In this document: positions 1 through 10,095 of the stretch, piece after piece | Position numbering within the stretch: the stretch's first letter is position 1 | Layout of the letters: each line of letters begins with the position of its first letter | Source: Macrocybe gigantea | Lineage: Eukaryota > Basidiomycota > Agaricomycetes > Agaricales > Callistosporiaceae | Direction: 5' to 3' | Assembly: GCA_011319805.1 (NCBI GenBank) | Contig: SJRY01000222.1 | Coordinates: forward strand, 1 to 27,023 | DNA length: 27,023 nt | Position numbers and translations under genes: made by a program | The notes under the pieces: model-generated | The model's database searches: none | Told to the model about the DNA's origin: nothing | Seen by the model: the letters and a program-made list of their open reading frames with translations, nothing else

Positions 1-1801
1 CGGATCTTTGCGAACTCGTCAGAGAGTGCGAACAAAGGTATTCCTGTAGTTAAAGGCACCGTTATCAGAGCGATCCTTGTGTTTATGCTATGTCCGTCAG
101 CGTGTGAGAAGATACGTAAAGAACTCTTCCGAGTCTTGTTGGCGCATAGTCGAAAACTCTTCGTGCCCACGACCGATCAATGCTTTGAATCCACTTGGTT
201 TGATCCCAGCTTGGAAAACCGGAGTAGGCGAGGGATGATGCAGAGTTTCCGGAGGCGGATTTTGTAACGCGCTCTTAGAATGGACGATGCATAGTTGGCG
301 GCATGCGAATACCGTCCGCTGAGCAAGCCGTCTGCTAGTTTGTGCATCTGGCATTCGACACAGTCAGCCGGCAATGGTTGAGTGCACACTTCGGCGTGGT
401 TTTTCGCAAGCGCCTCGTATCGGTTCTGGAATGAAGAAAATACGGTCTGTAGGACTGAGGACATGTAACAGCTTGGGCGGTTGTTGAGTGAGAAACAACT
501 AGCGAAACGTGAGGAGCGTACCTGTTACCCAGGTTGGCGAGTCCGGTGAGGGCGGGTCCAAAAAGCGGCTCAAGAGCTTTGCCATCCTCGCTGGTAAGGG
601 AAAAGTCGTATTTGAGATTATGTTCGATTGCTAGGGACAAAATCAGGAGATAGAAGCAGGGACGATGTAGAATGCTGTACTAATTCGGTCATACTCTTTT
701 CAGTCTTTGTAAGTGACTGCACGTTGATATCAAACGCGCTCAAATGTTCGGCGAGGTTGGGGTCAAGTCTAGAATCGTTGCAGATATAACAGTAGACGTC
801 TTGAGAAATGGGACACGAGTCAGACATGTCGAGTAGCCGAATCTCGACTCACCTGCGTTGCCTTCGGGGGAGATGGTTCCCAATTTTACGCTAATGCCAT
901 GACGGGTCGTTTCATAGTGCTTCAATCCATGACCATTACCGCCAACGCCTCCATACTGTTGCCTTCCGCAACCGAGATTTCCGCAAAGTAAGCAAAGCCA
1001 AAGGTTTTCCTTGAGATCGCATGCTGAACAATGGGCTAAACCTGGGATCAAAAGTCGGTGTTAGGATGGATAAGCCAGCACGACGAGCATACCGGACGCT
1101 GAGATAGGACGTGTTTCCAGTGGCTTAGAGTCAAGGTGTGTTCACAAGGGACGATCTCTTCTTCCCAAGCCTTTACTTCGGAGCGACGAGCTGATGACAT
1201 CGAGGTCATGACGCCATCGACAAGCGATTTCACCTAGACTTGCTCTAGCCGCTGAGCTCTTTATCCGAATCAGAAATATGAGAACCTTTGGATCGTCTGC
1301 GGTGCTTGACAACTCAAGACCGGACTCGGGGTCGCACTTCCAGCATTTGATCATTGTTACATGTTCATATTTGTCCTCGTCGCGTTCCTCGACGATCGCG
1401 AGTTTTTTCATTTTTGCAGGAGGCTCTTCATCTTCTGACTGAGTAAAACATTCAATCAACACGTCCGATCCTCAATATCGATCGCCCTCTTACGCGTTGT
1501 GGGGAAGGCTTAAGTTTTCGCTTGACATTTAAAGTGAATGGATGTCCCGATTTCTGGGAATGGGTTCGTGCGTGGTGTTTGACTTGGTCAGGACATCCTC
1601 CGTTAAAGCAACTCAGGCACACTTCTACGCCGCTGGGTCCATCCTGAGCCGGTATGAAAACGGAGGATGAGCGGGCTATTTGGTCTGAAAGCGAACCTGA
1701 TTGTCGAAGCACTGAGTACATTCTTCACGATTCACTACCTGGGACAACCGCGGGGGCGGTAGGTGGGCCAAGAGGGCGATATGGGCACACTGTTCGGACA
1801 T
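1..1801 (-). CDS. UBP14: Ubp14/USP5-type ubiquitin carboxyl-terminal hydrolase, C-terminal part outside the window
   Basis: This is the deubiquitinase that disassembles free, unanchored polyubiquitin chains and feeds the proteasome pathway. Start chosen at 1801 (MSEQCAHI). Exons I can join: 1801-1697, 1643-1494, 1438-1286, 1233-1093, 1041-853, 799-681, 630-522, 471 to about 1; introns are 50-55 bases with good splice sites. Seen in order: a variant Cys-rich zinc finger (CLSCFNGGC, HHARTHSQ), the UBP zinc finger region (KAWEEEIVPCEHT, then ENLWLCLLCGNLGCGR and GGNGHGLKHYE), and the start of the USP catalytic domain. The catalytic Cys box reads GLANLGN-SCYMSSVLQ and is rebuilt exactly by the intron at 472-521, so the nucleophile is intact. 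MRQQDSEEFF follows near 130-160. The UBA domains and catalytic His lie off the left edge. Frame breaks near 1135, just after the splice at 630, and near 280 each look like one missing homopolymer base. Confidence 0.9.
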
Positions 1802-2130
1802 CGAGCGGGTTAGGAGGAGTGCAGTTGATCTGAACGAGACTTGTGTTTTCAGACTCCGACTAAACAAGAACAAGCCAGACGGACAATCAGCGTATTATCT
1901 TGCAATGCTTCCAAGCCTTCGTCCTTGTGTGAAAGCGCGCATCGTCAAATATCACATGTTGTTCTGTTCTGATCAGCCATCCCGAACTGCCAACATATCT
2001 AGGCTACGCTCGGATGGTATTTTCATCACAAGATCTGGAAAAGCACGTGATCCTACAGCGTCCTGGCACGTGCCTAGTATTTTTTTTTTTTTATCAAACG
2101 CCCTTGCAGATCAACCGTTCTGCTCTAAAC
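1802..2130. promoter_or_regulatory. Divergent promoter shared by UBP14 and SSZ1
   Basis: This 329-base gap separates two start codons facing away from each other. Two CACGTG E-boxes sit at 2044-2049 and 2067-2072; the second is inside a 10-base palindrome, GGCACGTGCC. A 13-base T tract at 2080-2092 lies about 40 bases upstream of the SSZ1 ATG. CACGTG is the usual site for bHLH factors in fungi, and T tracts are common nucleosome-excluding elements. Which gene they control is inference; their position favours SSZ1. Confidence 0.5.
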
Positions 2131-4238
2131 ATGCCTCCTCCAGCCATGCCAAATGGCAACGCAGACGCTCGCGTCGAGACATCTACTCTCCCTTCCGTCG
2201 TCGGAATATAATTTTGGAAACACATACGCCTCGATTGCCGTCTTCACAAAGGTCACCTCTCCGTTTTTCTATTCGTTGCGGAATAGACGATTGATGTACA
2301 TCGGAATGCAGGAAGGCGTCGCAGAGTGCATTGCAAACGAGGATGGAGAGCGCCAGATCGCGTGCGCCGTGTCCTTTAATGGCGAGGAAGTTGTGAGTTG
2401 ACCCGCTTCTGCGACTTTGATTGTCGATTTAGCGTGTATCACAGTACATCGGCAACCAAGCCACTCATCAACTCGTGAAAAACGCCAAAAACACCATCAT
2501 CGGATTCAGAAATCTCCTAGGCAAAAAGTGAGATACCACCGACGAGCCGTGAATTTATTACTGATGGGACTCTCAGGTTCTCTGAAATCTCCTCATCGTC
2601 GTCATCGGCGTCTCGATCTGCCCCCGTCATTCAACACCCGATATTCCAGACGAACCGGCTTACAAAGTTCAGATCCTTCAGCCGGCGCCGTCTCCAATTC
2701 CCACCTCGCACTCAATACGCCTTCAAACATGACAACTCCCGCCGCCTCACATGCCCAACACCAAAATCCGAACCAATCCCAGCTGAACGCGTTCTTACTG
2801 TCTCCGAGGTCGTCACTATGTTTCTTCGTTCCTTGCTGGATTCCGCCGAAGACTTTTTGGGCAAAAAAGTGACGGGCGCCGCGATCACCGTTTCGAGTTC
2901 CTTCACCGCTGCCCAAAAACGCTCTGGAAAAGGCGGCGCCGCGCGGGGGCCGGTCCCGCCTCGCGTCACGCGGTCGCGCCACGCTGGCGCTCACCACACA
3001 CCTCTGACTCGTGGACGACCAGCACTCAGCTCAACCCTGACCGGACTCAACTCGTCGTTGACCTCGGCTCCTCCTCGCTCTCCCTTTCTCTGCTTTCTAT
3101 CCGTTCCGGACTAGCATACGTCTTGACATCGTCGTTCATTCCCAATATCGGAGGGAACAGATTGACGAGAAGCTCATCAAATTTTTCGCTACCGATTTCA
3201 CTAAAAAGACCAAGGGCCCTCTGACGGTCTGCCCCTCCACTGAACCCCGGATCGACGCGCGGAAGCGAAGCTGCGTCTCGCCATAGAACACACAAAACGG
3301 ACGATCAGTGCCTCCCCGGGAGCAGCTACGTGCTCCGTCGAATCTCTCAAGGACGGCCTCGACTACACCGGTTCTATCAACGAATGCGCTTCGATATGGT
3401 CGTTCGGTCCGTCTATGTCGCCGTCGCAGATGCAGTGACGGAGCTCCTCCAAACCGCCGCTGTCGACTCGCACGATGTGGATGAAATCGTCTACGTCGGA
3501 GGGAACGCCTCCCTGCCCGGCCTTGACGAGAACGTCTGTCTGACGTGTGGGTTCCGGGAGACATTGAAACGCCGTTCGCTCGGGGCACAGTGGTTGGCGC
3601 GGAGTCGGAGATCCTACCACCATCCTGGCTCGGGGGTGTGCCATCCAAGCAGAGCTCATCTCATCGATTCCCGACGACGAGCAGCACCTAGAGCTGCGCA
3701 AAGCGTACGGCAAGGAGGCAACCCAAAACAACCAGGTTCAGGCTACCAGCAAAACCGTGGGCGTACTCTTCCCTGACCGTCCGCCAGAGAACTCGGTGGC
3801 GTTTGGATACCAATCGTGCACAAGGAGACTGCCTTGCCAGCGAGGCGCACCGTGCGGCTCGATGTCGAGCTCACAGATGCTTCAAAGAATTTTGCGTTCG
3901 AGGTTTGGCAAGTCAGCGAATCGATATACGTCGAGAAAGTCAAGCCTCCCAAGCCCGAGATGATCGACGGCGAAGAGCCAACAGGAGATGACGACGACGA
4001 GGAAGAGGAAGAAGTCAAACATCGCCTTGTCGTCAAAGACACATGCCTCGGCACCGTCGAGGCGGAGGCGTTGCTCGGTATCAAGGCCAAGGGCAAGAGT
4101 AAGGATGCCGGAAAATGGACGACATCGATAGAGGTACAGTTCGTAATTGACGTTGAGGGTGGCTTGCGAGTGGACGCGAATGAAATCGGAGAGGGTGGTG
4201 CATCTGGACATCTCACTGTTTCTCCTCAACCATCATAG
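2131..4238 (+). CDS. SSZ1: Ssz1-like Hsp70, subunit of the ribosome-associated complex; reading frame broken many times
   Basis: Ssz1 is the atypical Hsp70 that pairs with the J-protein zuotin on the ribosome to stimulate nascent-chain folding by Ssb. The ATG at 2131 gives MPPPAMPNGN. Introns at 2252-2311, 2393-2444 and 2528-2576 have clean splice sites. Following the protein across frames I see NFGNTYASIAVF (first phosphate loop), GFRNLLGKK, LTVSEVVTMFLRSLL near 2800, VVDLGSSSLSLSLL near 3060 (ordinary Hsp70s have DLGGGT here), EIVYVGGNASLPGL near 3490, and ARGCAIQAELISS near 3640. An acidic DDDDEEEEE stretch lies near 3990, followed by a short C-terminus, with no classical substrate-binding domain or EEVD tail. 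These traits point to Ssz1 rather than Ssa or Ssb. At least nine frame breaks occur (near 2208, 2638, the linker at 2700-2770, 2930-3005, 3153, 3262, 3379, 3558, 3597, 3800). Almost all are one missing base in a homopolymer. Confidence 0.87.
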
Positions 4239-4435
4239 GCACGCTCTCGAATCTGTCTCTTTTGTTTCGTTGGCATATATTATAGAATTATACACTTTGC
4301 ACCAGTTAGAGCACGGAGAAAATACTCGCTGGTGAACAATGGCTGGTTATGTGACGCAGCTCCATGGTGGACGACGGATGCCAACGACGAGGATGATGAA
4401 ATAAAATCACCGTCGGTTAGGAAAACAAAACCACG

Positions 4436-4888
4436 ATGTCACGTAGCATGTCCTCGACGCTTTTGTCTTCAGAGGGCTTTCATCCGACGCTCAGAACGAC
4501 CGTGTACATCGACAATCCTTCAAATCCAGAGCGATGCTCTCTTTACGTTGCTTACGCGCTTCCATCGCTCGTCTTCGTCGACCCATACGAGCTCGCGATG
4601 CGCAGTGAATCCTGCCTCGTCAGGCACCACGTCCTCGGCGACCTCCGCGTCGCAAGCCTCGAGCTACCCGTCGTCGCGCTTCCGCTAGAGGCGACATCTA
4701 CGATCGTCCTGGACTTGAATCTTACCCGCGCGTCGTGGCCCGACGGAGAAACAGCGCGGTTTGAGTTGGTTGTGGACCTGCCGCTGCACCTGCGGTATGG
4801 CGATCCTGCATTGCGCTTGCGCCCACAGCGGATGACGGCTGCGAAGAACAGTCACCGTGCGAGCTTGTCATGGCCAAAGGGTTATTAA
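4436..4888 (+). CDS. PBN1: PIG-X/Pbn1-like subunit of GPI mannosyltransferase I, C-terminus lost or replaced
   Basis: PIG-X/Pbn1 is the ER-luminal stabilising partner of the first GPI-anchor mannosyltransferase (PIG-M/Gpi14). The 150-residue frame starts at an ATG 197 bases after the SSZ1 stop. It carries the family's hallmarks: FHPTLRTTVYID at residues 15-26, LPSLVFVDPYEL around 43-54 (human PIGX has GLYVDPYEL at the same place), then LELPVVALPL and PLHLRYGDPA around 115-125. Family members normally continue to a C-terminal transmembrane helix that anchors them in the ER. Here the frame ends shortly after SWPKGY, and a minisatellite begins directly at the stop codon. Either the end was lost to repeat invasion or it continues after an unseen intron. 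I see no signal peptide. The family call is strong; function of this copy is doubtful. Confidence 0.75.
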   Translation: MSRSMSSTLLSSEGFHPTLRTTVYIDNPSNPERCSLYVAYALPSLVFVDPYELAMRSESCLVRHHVLGDLRVASLELPVVALPLEATSTIVLDLNLTRASWPDGETARFELVVDLPLHLRYGDPALRLRPQRMTAAKNSHRASLSWPKGY

Positions 4889-5050
4889 GACTTGCTAGGG
4901 TGGACTAGGGTGGAAAATTCTGGCCACTAGGTGAGCTAGGATGGGCATTTTGGATGGCTAGGATGAGCTAGGATGGCTTTTTGCACTGCTAGGATGAGCT
5001 AGGATGAGTGGTTCCTGTAGCTAGAATGAGCTAGAACATGTACTTTTTAC
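4889..5050. repeat. Short degenerate minisatellite built on GCTAGGATGA
   Basis: Variants of GCTAGGATGAGCTAGGATG recur about eight times from just behind the PIG-X stop codon to about 5035, separated by short unrelated stretches. Similar GAGCTAGG and GGCTAGGG words reappear at 14998-15045, next to the right edge of the retroelement, so the motif may be dispersed in this genome. Confidence 0.7.
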
Positions 5051-5159
5051 TGCTAAACAGCTTTTCTGGCAGTACGTCTGCTTCATGACGTTCTGTTACT
5101 CTGCGTTACCTTGGCTTCCCTGCCATTACTTTGACTTACATTTGCTCATACATTTTGGT

Positions 5160-6300
5160 GGCCATCTTAGACGCCTGTGATTTGACTTGATGACTTGCAT
5201 AGCATGCTTGAATCTGTGGCCTCATAGATGCCATTGATTTCAGGTGCCATGGCAGTTATGTGATCCATGGCGTCTATGAGGCCTTGAATTTCTAATGCTC
5301 CATGGCCTTGCAGACAATATGGATCATGTGAATGGCATGACTCAAGAAATCCATGGCGTCTATGAGGCCATGGATTTCTGGCTCCATGGCCACACAAACA
5401 CCTTTGATTTTTGGTGCCATGGCAGTTACATGATCCATGGCGTCTGTGACGCTATTGATTTCTATTGCTGTGGCAGTTACGTGATCCATGGCTTCACAGA
5501 CGCCTCTGATTTCTAGTGCCATAGCAGTCACATGATCCATGATGTCTGCCATTTCAGTTACATGCTCAGTGGCCTCACAGACGCCTTTGATTTCTGATAC
5601 CATGGCAGTCATGTGATTCATGGCGTCTAAGAGGCTCTTAATGTTGAGTAATGCTCTAGTCAATTTCTAGCAGTATGTCTATTCTATGACCATCTCTTAC
5701 TTTGCCTTACCTTGCTTTATCTTATGTTACCTTGCTTGCATCAATAGCCTCACAGACGCCATTGATTTCTAGTGCTATACAGTCATGTGATCCATGGCGT
5801 CTACGAGGCCTTGGATTTCTGATGCTTTATGGCCTTGCAGTCAATGTAGATCATGTGACTGGCATGGTACTAGAAATCAATGGTGTCTATGAGGCCATGG
5901 ATTTCTGGAATCATTTTGGTCATGTGCTCCATGGCCTCACAGACGCCTTTGATGTCTGGTGCTGGCCTCGTAGACGCTATTGATATTAGCCAGTTGCTGA
6001 ATTTGACTATAGAGGTCTTGAGTTCGAATCCTAGTAGCTGCATGCATGCACGTATACCGTCATAGACGCCATTGCTTTGTGGTAGCCATGTCAGTCACGT
6101 GCTAGTAGCCTTACGGATGCAGTCACATCCAAATGGCGTCTATGAGGCTGTTGATTTTTGGCACCATGTAGTCATATATAAATGGCCTCATAGACGCCAT
6201 TGAGTCACTAAGTTTGAGTACAGAACAATAAATTCAAATTCTGATAGCAGCATTCTCATGCATAGATCCATGGCCTCATAGACGCCATTGATATTCTGTG
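5160..6300. repeat. Array of 66-base inverted-repeat units (GGCCTCATAGACGCCAT arms)
   Basis: The clearest unit is 5218-5283: a 17-base arm, GGCCTCATAGATGCCAT, a 32-base centre with TTGATTTC, GCCATGGCAGT and a GTGATCC word, and the reverse-complement arm ATGGCGTCTATGAGGCC. Degenerate units and half-units follow in both orientations up to about 6290 (for example arms at 5353-5369, 6133-6148, 6184-6200, 6272-6288), so the block is an alternating inverted array. Each unit can fold into a hairpin. Both strands stay open for more than 70 codons by periodicity alone, and I do not regard those frames as genes. Confidence 0.85.
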
Positions 6301-6310
6301 CATACATTTT

Positions 6311-6362
6311 GTATCACGTGAATTGGATGAAAATGTCCAGTACATGTGATCTGTTACATAAT
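6311..6362. repeat. Dispersed repeat fragment, copy 1 (partner at 10096)
   Basis: The stretch with TATCACGTGAATTGGATG, AAAATGTCC and CATGTGATCT matches 10096-10146 over about 50 bases with roughly 75-80% identity by eye. The two copies lie in direct orientation on either side of the GATA gene and the C-rich block. Confidence 0.6.
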
Positions 6363-6385
6363 CATACATTAAAGATAGCACCAAG

Positions 6386-6438
6386 ACGAAATGAGCGTCA
6401 ATGACGGCCAGTAGACGTCAAGTCATACTAACAGACAG
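6386..6438. repeat. Dispersed repeat fragment, partner at 15425
   Basis: About 53 bases running from ATGAGCGTCAATGACGG to CATACTAACAGACAG match 15425-15478 with only a handful of differences, mostly C/T or A/G. A degraded third piece lies at about 16655-16690. Confidence 0.7.
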
Positions 6439-6643
6439 TCATCAGCCATAACCAACCAGTGACCAAGGCAGCAGCAAAGGGTTAGCGCACGACAGACCAA
6501 AAAAAAAATATTTACTCACCTGCGAATCAACCCCGCTGCTATTTGCCATGCCAATTATCAAATGGGGAAGACGAGTGAAGACAAGAGAAGGAATGAAAAG
6601 GTATGCATGAATGAAAAAATAAATAGAAAGGAAAATCCTCACA

Positions 6644-6729
6644 ACCGACGATGTAGGCATCGTGCTCTAGGGTTGTTTGGTAGGAGTGAGAACCTAATGA
6701 CCGACGATGTAGGCATCGTGCTCTGGGGT
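6644..6729. repeat. Two-copy direct repeat with a small palindrome, 56-base period
   Basis: A 30-base block (6644-6673 and 6700-6729) containing CGATGTAGGCATCG, an imperfect palindrome, is repeated almost exactly, differing at one base. It lies just 3' of the GATA coding region on that gene's strand, where a transcribed copy could form two small hairpins in the 3' UTR. Confidence 0.65.
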
Positions 6730-8660
6730 CATTTGGCAGAACAAGATAAAAGGAAATAAGAATGAGCAGCAATGAAGCTACTGCAGAAGAACACTAAAGA
6801 AAAAGAGTAAATGGAGTGGGGTAGCCATGAATATGACGCGGCGGAGGAAGGTGGCTCGGAGGCTGAGTCTGTGCTCATCCGGCGACGCTTGTTCGTCCGC
6901 GGGCTCGTGCTGCCGTCAATGTCCGAGTGTTCGATGGACATAAAGGGCAGCGTATCCGGAGGCATAGTGTAGAGCTGAGTGAGGTAGTCCGGGTGATACG
7001 GTCCGGGGAAGCTGGATTGGAATGACGACTGAAAAAGCTGTACTTGATTGAGGTCGGGTCCCAGGGCACCGAGGAGCTCAGACTGTGAGGGATGATATTC
7101 GACTTCCTCGTTGAACTCGTACGTCATCTGAGTCGTGGAGTCAGGGGCAAGAGTGGGAGACGCTTCGCGTGCAGGAGAAGGCCGGCGGGAGACGCCTGGG
7201 CTCGCCAAGGGGGTGTTATCAGAGTTGGCAGAGTGGCGGGCGTCATGCCTGGACTGCTTGCGGATAACATCCGACTTCATCGAAATCGGATGAGCGGAGC
7301 CGTGCAGCTTATAATACAAGCCGCATCTGGCCAAAGGTCAGCCCTTCCTTCGAAAAGGATACGACTCGGGCGAGGGCCACTCACGCATTGCACACCGTCT
7401 TTCCCTCGTCGTCCTTCCGCTAGAGAGGAGTCGCGGTCGTGTGGCAGTTGTAGCATTGGGCTGGTTGGTTCGGAGGTGATGAGCATCTTGGAGGGACTTT
7501 ACGGGCCGCGGACGACGCACCCATCACATCGACCGACTCTTGTCATGGTGCTGCCTGGGTGCGACCTTCCCTGTGCGTATTCCGCATGCTCTTAGGTCGA
7601 GGGCGTTTATGCTGGGCGGAAGGGTCAGCGATGACGGAGATACGGGGGAAGGTAAGAAGCGACACACTCACCAGTTTGTAATATAGCCCGCACGCGTTGC
7701 AACTGAGCTCATCGTTGAGACCGCGCCGCCAGAGCGGCATGTGCGTGGCACCACAATTGGTGCATTCGGCCTTGACGCCGCCTGGCCTGTTGATCCCAAG
7801 TGAACCGCCTGACGGGCCGCGAAGGGAGGACGAGTTGACGTTGGTCACGGTCGCACCTAGGCCGGAAGAGCGCGTAGAGATAGAACCCTGGGTATGGACG
7901 GTCAACATCGGGCGACCCGTCGGGGTGTTGGAACGAGCATTATGGGCCTGGGATACTTTTGCGGCGGGAGGGACGAAATCTTTCGCAGCCTGCGACGCGG
8001 ACGAAGCACCTCTCTTTCGAGAGGTCTTGGTTATGGGCACAATGGTGACTGGCACGGCTACCAGCGGTGGTGGCGCAGCGGTGAGTTTCAGTTCAAACTC
8101 CTGAGTCCTCGTCGTCAGACTCGTTGCTGTCATCCTTGGTTTCCTGCGGGACGGGTGAGACCTTGCGGGGATCGGCAGTGGAAACGGGTGGTGTAGCAGC
8201 AGCAGCAGTGGCGGAATCAACCGCGGGAGGGTGCAGCACTGGAAGATGGACATCTGGCAACGAGGTCTCTCGAGATCGCAGGCTGTGGCAGGAGCTGGCG
8301 GTTAGGTGGTCAACAAAGCCAGCGACCAGCGCCAGCATCCAAGGCTGCAGCATAGGGCATGAAAGCGGCGTGCAACACGTCGCCGGCAGCAGATGGCGGC
8401 ATTGATGTCGTGGGCCACTTGAATGACCTGCTGGGACCAATGAAATACGTTAGCAAACGCATTGAAAGGCCCGAGCGACGCACAAAATAGTCTGGCAGCT
8501 ACTTAGGCCAGAATCAAAGTAAGCCTGCCACACTTGTTCGACGGAGGCATTGGCTTTGACGTTGCTGACGAGTTCATGGAGAAGGGAGCTCGATGGTGGG
8601 TCGGGAGATGTTGAAGCCGTCGTTGGTGGCTGAGGAGTGAAGCCCTTCGCCGTAATTCAT
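6729..8660 (-). pseudogene. Two-finger GATA transcription factor with two in-frame stop codons
   Basis: This encodes a nuclear DNA-binding protein with two class IV zinc fingers. Finger 1 (7764-7690) is C-X2-C-X17-C-X2-C with [10 protein letters not shown], followed after an intron (7612-7671) by [11 protein letters not shown]. Finger 2 (from about 7455, split by the intron at 7327-7384) has [29 protein letters not shown], and the basic tail ISMKSDVIRK. An intron at 7461-7520 separates the two. Two stops interrupt the frame: TGA at 7543-7545 just before finger 2, and TAG at 7420-7422 replacing the invariant Trp of finger 2. Ser/Pro-rich sequence flanks the fingers. The 5' end is inferred: a Met at 8660 (NYGEGLHSS), supported by a duplicated copy at 16.3-16.6 kb, with frame breaks near 8590 and 8105. 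Known fungal two-finger GATA proteins include the Urbs1/SreA iron regulators; I cannot assign this one to that pathway. Confidence 0.8.
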
Positions 8661-8840
8661 GGTGTTTATGACCGTCCGGGGCCAAAGTCAGTGGCGCGTG
8701 CTCCTTTGGCCTGCCTCATCTCCATCCCACTTCGTCAGGCCTCTGCGCCGTTTCCTTCCCAACCCGTCCTCTCTGTCTCTACTCATCTTCAACGTTCGAC
8801 GGTGGGCGTAGCAAACGGCAGCGGCAAACGGCAGAGGGGG
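8661..8840. other. Region upstream of the GATA gene
   Basis: Pyrimidine-rich on the plus strand with no convincing gene. It would hold the GATA gene's promoter if the start at 8660 is right. Confidence 0.3.
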
Positions 8841-10095
8841 GGCAGCCTCCCAGGTGAGTAACGACCTTTTTTTATTTTGCCTGTGCTAATTGACCTTCCA
8901 CTCACGGCGTCCAGTGCTGCCGGCCGCGTTCCGCTTGCCGTCCGCTGCCTGCGACATCCGTGACCACCCCCGTCATCAGCTGCCACTCCCTTCGTCCAGC
9001 GTTCGCCGGGGTCTCTGCCGTCTGCAGCCTGCGGCCTCCCTCGCACGTTCTCCGCCTCCCCTCGCCCGTACTCGGCCCATCCAGCGTCACTGTGCGACGC
9101 CCGCGACTGCCCTCGCCCTCACCCCATCCAGCATCGCCGGCAGGCAGCATCTTTCTACTGCCTGCCGCCTGCTAACCGCCTCTCCCATCTTCCGCCTTCC
9201 GCCGTCTGACGCCTGCGACGCCCGCGATCATCCTCATCGTCAGCGGCCGCGTCAAGCCTCCCGTCTTTCACCGTTCACCACTGCCTGACGCCTGCGACAT
9301 CCCCGCACGTTCCCCGCCTCTTCCATGCGCCCCACAAACCCCTCCGCTGCCGCCTTCAATGCTGTCGCTGGCCGACGGCTTCGGCCACTTTCGACGGCCT
9401 AACTGCAGGCCCCCGTGGCCGCTTGCTGCCTGCCAATGACCCCTTCGCCCGTCATCCACGCGTCCCCGCCTCTCTCATGCACCCATACCCCCTGCCGCCG
9501 CCTTCCACACGGTTGGGAAAGCTGGGCGTTCTGCCGCCGCCTGCCTTCCTTGTCGCCCTCGTTGCCAGAGGCGTGTTCAGCACTGCCAGTGGCCAGCATT
9601 TTGCTGGAGTCTGCCGCCTGCGACTTCTTGCCCGTCTTCCACCATTTCCGGCCTCTTCCATGCCCCCCACTAAGCCCTCTGCTGCTGCCTTAGACACTGG
9701 CAGTGGCCGACGGCTTTCTCAGGTGAGTAAACATTTTTTTTGCTTTGTTTTTTGTGTGCTAACTAACTTCCCGCCTGCTCCGTCCAGTGCCAGCGGCCAC
9801 CGTTTGCCCACCACCCACGTCCGTCATCACCCTGCCAACATATCGCCGCGTTCTGCCCTCCGCCTGTGACTCCTGCGTTGCCAAAGGCCACCGCGTGCCC
9901 GCTGCCTGCTGCCTGGGGCCCTCCTCGTTGCCTGTGGCTAGTCTGCCGCGGTGGCGCCCCGCTTCCCAAGTCCCGGGATGCCACCCTGGATGCTGGCCCT
10001 CGTTGAGCCCCCGCCTGCGACCTCCTTCATTGCCAGAGGCCACCGTTTGGCCGCTCAGGTTATTTTACTTTACCGCCACCTCTGCTTAGATTGCG
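8841..10095. repeat. C-rich duplicated block with two intron-like modules
   Basis: The plus strand is strongly C-rich and full of GCCTGCGAC, TGCCGCC and CCGCCTCT words. Two copies of an intron-like module occur at 8854-8914 and 9723-9787. Each has CAG|GTGAGTAA, a T-rich run, a TGCTAA branch-like site and GTCCAG|TGC, followed by matching GGCC sequence. A second pair of about 67 bases lies at 9317-9382 and 9650-9717 (CCTCTTCCATGC to GGCCGACGGCTT). Frames of 60-150 codons exist on both strands but resemble no family I know. This is best read as a degenerate tandem duplication, perhaps from a transcribed low-complexity gene. Confidence 0.6.

Noticed and set aside
1093..1140. A genuine alternative exon end (SHWKHVLSQRP) in UBP14
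   Set aside because: Splicing that frame at the good donor gives an immediate stop, while the neighbouring frame gives ISASG-LAHC as expected for the family, so one missing base is the simpler explanation.
5292..5663. Open frame of 123 codons on the minus strand with repeating MDHVTAMA-type segments, plus overlapping plus-strand frames
   Set aside because: Both strands are open only because the underlying 66-base inverted repeat lacks stops in several frames. There is no conserved start, no splice signals and no family match.
5160..6300. CRISPR array
   Set aside because: The repeats alternate in orientation and vary in sequence, there are no unique spacers of constant size, and the genome is eukaryotic.
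8890..9869. Several long frames (up to 148 codons) on both strands of the C-rich block
   Set aside because: Low stop-codon frequency in C-rich sequence produces such frames on both strands at once. Composition is Pro/Ser/Arg-biased and resembles no known protein.
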